A stretch of DNA of 42,429 bases from a virus, in the IMG/VR virus record IMGVR_UViG_3300009168_000066, positions 1 through 42,429 of that record; one strand, 5' to 3'. A model generated the notes under the pieces. That model was not told the origin of the DNA. It worked only from the letters and a program-made list of their open reading frames with translations, and did not search any database. Both the position numbers and the translations under genes were made by a program. Position 1 is the first letter of the stretch, and each line of letters begins with the position of its first letter. Shown here one piece after another: positions 40,159 through 42,429 of this stretch.

Positions 40159-40373
40159 AGACTTGGTGGCACGTTATTATCTATCCAAAAGATGGAATAG
40201 GAGAAGCTGAATGTTTTGGCTTCTCCTCCATTGATGGAGTAATAATGAATGCTCCGATGCCGATTCTCGGGTTCCGCAAAAAGGAATTGTCTTATAGACA
40301 TTTCAAACAATGGCTCCTTGAAAGAAAAGCAAAAGTTTATAAATGTGCTGAAGAAATAATCTATTTAAAATGA
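40140..40373 (+). CDS. small basic early protein
   Basis: 77 residues. A beta-rich start (KTWWHVIIYPKDGIGEAEC), a middle SSIDGVIMNAPMP, and a basic, helical end (LSYRHFKQWLLERKAKVYK) that could bind nucleic acid. ATGA coupling to the next gene. Not recognised. Confidence 0.6.
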   Translation: MRDTVIKTWWHVIIYPKDGIGEAECFGFSSIDGVIMNAPMPILGFRKKELSYRHFKQWLLERKAKVYKCAEEIIYLK

Positions 40374-40579
40374 GTCTACCAAACGGAATAAACCCGAATA
40401 GTCTTAGACCTCTGCTGGCATATAGTGACAGGTATGAAATATCTATCCAGTTTTGGCCAGACCAAATTGCTGTGTATATCGCAAAGGATGGAGTAGAATT
40501 AACAAGCTATGGCGGCTCGTTTAGCTTTGCAATTAAAAGCGCAACCGATTACTTGAACAGAATAAATAAAAAGCAATGA
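40370..40579 (+). CDS. small early protein, unknown
   Basis: 69 residues with a small alpha/beta outline: LLAYSDRYEISIQFWPDQI, VYIAKDGVELTSYGGSF, and a final helix ATDYLNRINKKQ. The DGVELTSYGG turn suggests a short beta sheet. I have seen similar short proteins in Bacteroidota phages but know no function. Coupled to the next gene by ATGA. Confidence 0.6.
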   Translation: MSLPNGINPNSLRPLLAYSDRYEISIQFWPDQIAVYIAKDGVELTSYGGSFSFAIKSATDYLNRINKKQ

Positions 40580-40884
40580 AAGCAATCTTTATTGACTCGG
40601 AAAAAGAAACCGTCTCAGAAGTAGAAGTTGATGGCCTAGAGTCATGGTACAAACTACTTAAATGCGAGTTAGTTGAAGCAGTTTTATTAAACTCCTATGG
40701 CGACTCAATAGTAGTAGATGAAGAAGGAATGTTAAAGAAACCGACAATCTTCTTCAAATTCGGAGAAACACCATTCGCAGGCAGTGGATTAATCATTAGA
40801 GTAAATGACCAAGGAGATTCAATTGAACCATTTATCACATTAGAACAAGTAAAAGCAAACGTCACATTCTTTAAACAAAAATAA
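40576..40884 (+). CDS. DUF3846-like protein
   Basis: 102 residues. The pattern WYKLLKCELVEAVLLNSYGD, IVVDEEGMLKKPTIFF, AGSGLIIRVNDQGD and a final hydrophobic helix (LEQVKANVTFFKQK) fits the DUF3846 domain found in phages and plasmids. The function of that family is unknown. ATGA overlap with the gene before it. Confidence 0.65.
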   Translation: MKAIFIDSEKETVSEVEVDGLESWYKLLKCELVEAVLLNSYGDSIVVDEEGMLKKPTIFFKFGETPFAGSGLIIRVNDQGDSIEPFITLEQVKANVTFFKQK

Positions 40885-40885
40885 A

Positions 40886-41521
40886 ATGAAAGAAAAAGCC
40901 GACCACGTTGTGTCTATTACAGACAAAGAGCAATTGAGAGTAATAACCGTACTTAACAAAGAAATTGCTGAAAGAAAGGTATTAATTGAGAAATTGATGC
41001 CAAAGTTCGAAGACAAAAAGTTGCAATTGTCATTAGCACAGAATGAGTTTGACGATGTGAACAAAGAGATTCAGTCGATTAAAGATGATATAGAATCTGA
41101 CATTCGCATCATTCGTGCTATTAGACATTTCCAAGATTCGGATGCGGATAAACAACTCCGAGTTGTAGGGGTGGAGAAGAAACCTTCTAAAACAGGATTT
41201 AAATCTCCAAAACAGGTAAACTGGTTAGTAGAAGCGGCTGAAGTTTTAACTCGCATGGGACGATTTATTTCCTTTGAGGAACTCTGGTATCAGATGGGAG
41301 AAAAAGCTGAATTGGTTGAAGCAGTTAATAAAACTGGAAGGCAATGGAAAGGAGCAAAGAAGCTTACTCAAACAAATCTGTTAATCCATGCTTCCAGGAA
41401 GTTCACCACGAACCGGACACAGTACTTTATCACAGTCAATGACAAATTTGGCCTTCCAGAGTGGTTGGATGCTAAAGGAGTCGTATTACCTCAGTTCCTC
41501 AAAGAATTAATGTTCAAATGA
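40886..41521 (+). CDS. coiled coil + winged-helix (HARE-HTH-like) DNA-binding protein
   Basis: 211 residues. Residues about 10-85 are a coiled coil (VLNKEIAERKVLIEKLMP; EFDDVNKEIQSIKDDIES). Residues about 105-205 fit a HARE-HTH-type winged helix: LVEAAEVLTRMGRFISFEEL, QTNLLIHASRKFTTN, and the closing wing with YFITVNDKFGLPEWLD. Such domains occur in chromatin and restriction-linked proteins and probably bind DNA. It could be an early regulator or a partner of DNA-modifying enzymes. A terminase small subunit role is less likely because the order is reversed (coiled coil first). ATGA coupling to the next gene. Confidence 0.6.
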   Translation: MKEKADHVVSITDKEQLRVITVLNKEIAERKVLIEKLMPKFEDKKLQLSLAQNEFDDVNKEIQSIKDDIESDIRIIRAIRHFQDSDADKQLRVVGVEKKPSKTGFKSPKQVNWLVEAAEVLTRMGRFISFEELWYQMGEKAELVEAVNKTGRQWKGAKKLTQTNLLIHASRKFTTNRTQYFITVNDKFGLPEWLDAKGVVLPQFLKELMFK

Positions 41522-41796
41522 ATAACCACATAGACCATCTGTTGGTAGAGATAGCCAGGAGAGGCCGAACGTACAGAGAAGCTTTAGATAAGCATATAGC
41601 ACATTACTCCAAACTTATTATTGGAAGAAGATTATATGCTGATGAAATTATGACAGTTGATACTCCAGGAATTGGCAGACATTTTTATGAAGCGGAAACA
41701 AAGAAATGTTTCATGTTTGAAGCAGAACCGGAGTTGGAACCGGATGGAGTTTTAATGAAAGTAACCTCAGTAAATTATTTTGAAGATGAGAAGTAA
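41518..41796 (+). CDS. small early protein, paralogous set (B)
   Basis: 92 residues. A basic N-terminal helix (LLVEIARRGRTYREALDKHI) leads to the shared module: ADEIMTVDTPGIGRHFYEA, KKCFMFEAEPEL and a final strand MKVTSVNYF. The module matches those at 39943 and 42021. Function unknown. The last 11 bases overlap the next gene. Confidence 0.6.
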   Translation: MNNHIDHLLVEIARRGRTYREALDKHIAHYSKLIIGRRLYADEIMTVDTPGIGRHFYEAETKKCFMFEAEPELEPDGVLMKVTSVNYFEDEK

Positions 41797-42028
41797 CGAA
41801 CCATCCCTCCTCCACTGGACAGCAGAAGATTGGTGGAGATATTTTAATGAGAATAAAGATCTTTATCATCATTTGGAAATGATCCTCAAAAGATATGATT
41901 TCATTAAAACTGCCGCTCGAACAAAAGAGCATGACACACTCGTTGCCGAGATATTAGACACGCTTGGGAAACAAATTACAGCTACATTAGCTAAAATTCA
42001 AACAGAAAACTTATTTAAACATGAATAG
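41786..42028 (+). CDS. small helical early protein, unknown
   Basis: 80 residues from ATG 41786; a TTG at 41780 would add two residues. Trp-rich start (LLHWTAEDWWRYF), then long helices (LYHHLEMILKRYDFIKTA; LVAEILDTLGKQITATLAKI). Ends FKHE with TAG. Not recognised. Overlaps the following gene by eight bases. Confidence 0.6.
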   Translation: MRSNEPSLLHWTAEDWWRYFNENKDLYHHLEMILKRYDFIKTAARTKEHDTLVAEILDTLGKQITATLAKIQTENLFKHE

Positions 42029-42260
42029 AATAGATGAAATAGCAGAAGAGTATTTAAAAACTCTGGAAAAGGAGTTAAGAACAGCATCAAGGCAAAAATA
42101 CGGCGTTGAGCTTGAGGCAAAGGAGATTCAATTAAGCAAGGCTCCAGGAATCGGCAATTTTTATTTCCACAAAGAGAAAAAGGATTGCTTCTTCTTTGAG
42201 CATGAAATAACAATATCTAGTAAAGGATTAGAATTTTTAGGATGCATAGTAAAATTATAA
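42021..42260 (+). CDS. small early protein, paralogous set (C)
   Basis: 79 residues. A helical N-terminus (RIDEIAEEYLKTLEKELRT) and the shared C-terminal module: AKEIQLSKAPGIGNFYF, KKDCFFFEHEI and LGCIVKL. The PGIG-x-x-x-F and CFxFE elements are the same as in the gene at 41518. Function unknown. It overlaps the next gene by 19 bases. Confidence 0.6.
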   Translation: MNRIDEIAEEYLKTLEKELRTASRQKYGVELEAKEIQLSKAPGIGNFYFHKEKKDCFFFEHEITISSKGLEFLGCIVKL

Positions 42261-42429
42261 ACAAGTACAACCTAGAATTAACTGACATGCCAGGAGAAAA
42301 CCCCGTCTATTACAACGGGGAATTCTTTTTTGAAGTATATCCTAACGGTTATGTAAAGATATTTAATGACGGAAGAGAAATTCATACCAGCATGTTTGTA
42401 TTAGAAGAATTTAGTGTAGAATTTATAAA
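42242..42429 (+). CDS. small early gene cut by the window edge (5' part)
   Basis: ATG 42242 encodes 62 complete codons before the edge (MHSKIINKYNLELTDMPGEN at the start, FVLEEFSVEFI at the end). The frame continues from base 1 to TAA at 65-67 if the molecule is circular, for 84 residues in all. The strand-rich middle (PVYYNGEFFFEVYPNGYVKI) looks like a beta sheet. No family recognised. A hairpin (42301-42320) lies inside it. Confidence 0.6.
   Translation, partial: MHSKIINKYNLELTDMPGENPVYYNGEFFFEVYPNGYVKIFNDGREIHTSMFVLEEFSVEFI
42301..42320. other. hairpin followed by T-rich sequence inside the edge gene
   Basis: CCCCGT (42301-42306) pairs with ACGGGG (42315-42320) around CTATTACA, followed by AATTC and six T residues. 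This resembles an intrinsic terminator, but the T tract is offset by five bases and the site lies in coding sequence. It may attenuate early transcription before the junction, or the GC pairs may simply reflect codon choice. Confidence 0.35.

Noticed and set aside
1-42429. CRISPR array, insertion sequence, or integration module
   Set aside because: No regularly spaced repeats, transposase, integrase or attachment-site-like repeat was seen on either strand.

Overview
This window reads as a complete or near-complete genome of a tailed double-stranded DNA phage with a long non-contractile tail (siphovirus-like). Every gene I accept is on the + strand, packed with ATGA, TAATG or short overlaps. 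No integrase, repressor, excisionase or ribosomal/tRNA gene was seen, so a strictly lytic lifestyle is the simplest reading. The last gene runs off the right edge and continues in frame from base 1 to a TAA at 65-67. The window is therefore probably a circular or circularly permuted genome cut inside a small gene. The host is probably a member of Bacteroidota. The primase-helicase has the BT4734-like N-terminal domain typical of that phylum, most starts are preceded by A-rich sequence rather than a Shine-Dalgarno site, and the DNA is AT-rich. This is inference.

Layout. (1) 340-7251: packaging and head genes in the classical HK97 order: large terminase, portal, prohead protease, major capsid protein with an N-terminal scaffold domain, two connector-like proteins and a putative major tail protein, closed by a terminator. 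(2) 7328-15789: tail completion/chaperone-like proteins, a 1149-residue tape measure and a 1322-residue tail-tip protein carrying three Ig-like modules. (3) 15935-26708: host-recognition and depolymerase block. It holds a collar-type fibre, a fibre with LamG-like and SGNH-esterase domains, a DUF1617-like protein, a beta-propeller-like protein, a Pro/Gly-rich protein and a family 1 pectate lyase. (4) 26705-27472: very small membrane proteins in the position of a lysis cassette; no endolysin is recognisable. (5) 27486-35966: recombination and replication genes. These are a putative annealing protein, a PD-(D/E)XK exonuclease, a KTSC + SSB-like fusion, a DNA methyltransferase, an SF2 helicase with a zinc ribbon, and a VirE-type primase-helicase. 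(6) 35980 to the right edge: about 25 short, overlapping early-type genes of mostly unknown function. They include a HARE-HTH-like protein, a DUF3846-like protein and two sets of paralogues.

How it may work together. The virion appears built to breach an acidic, possibly acetylated, surface polysaccharide: an esterase domain in a fibre, a pectate lyase and several putative carbohydrate-binding folds lie in one block. Replication appears to use a phage primase-helicase and a second helicase with an SSB-like protein; the SSB-like protein and the primase-helicase both end in the same DLPF tail. The methyltransferase may protect phage DNA from host restriction.

Control regions. Four convincing intrinsic terminators separate transcription blocks (251-282, 7294-7321, 25203-25227, 27237-27266) and a fifth is likely (28452-28480). 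Two distant intergenic regions (15790-15934 and 31084-31215) share a hairpin element that looks duplicated. Two others (27211-27266 and 36351-36403) share clusters of GTTAAC/TTAAC repeats. The only gene-free stretch near 300 bases is 68-339. It holds a terminator, a near-direct repeat and one DnaA-box-like 9-mer, and I see nothing else in it. No recognisable small terminase subunit or DNA polymerase was found.
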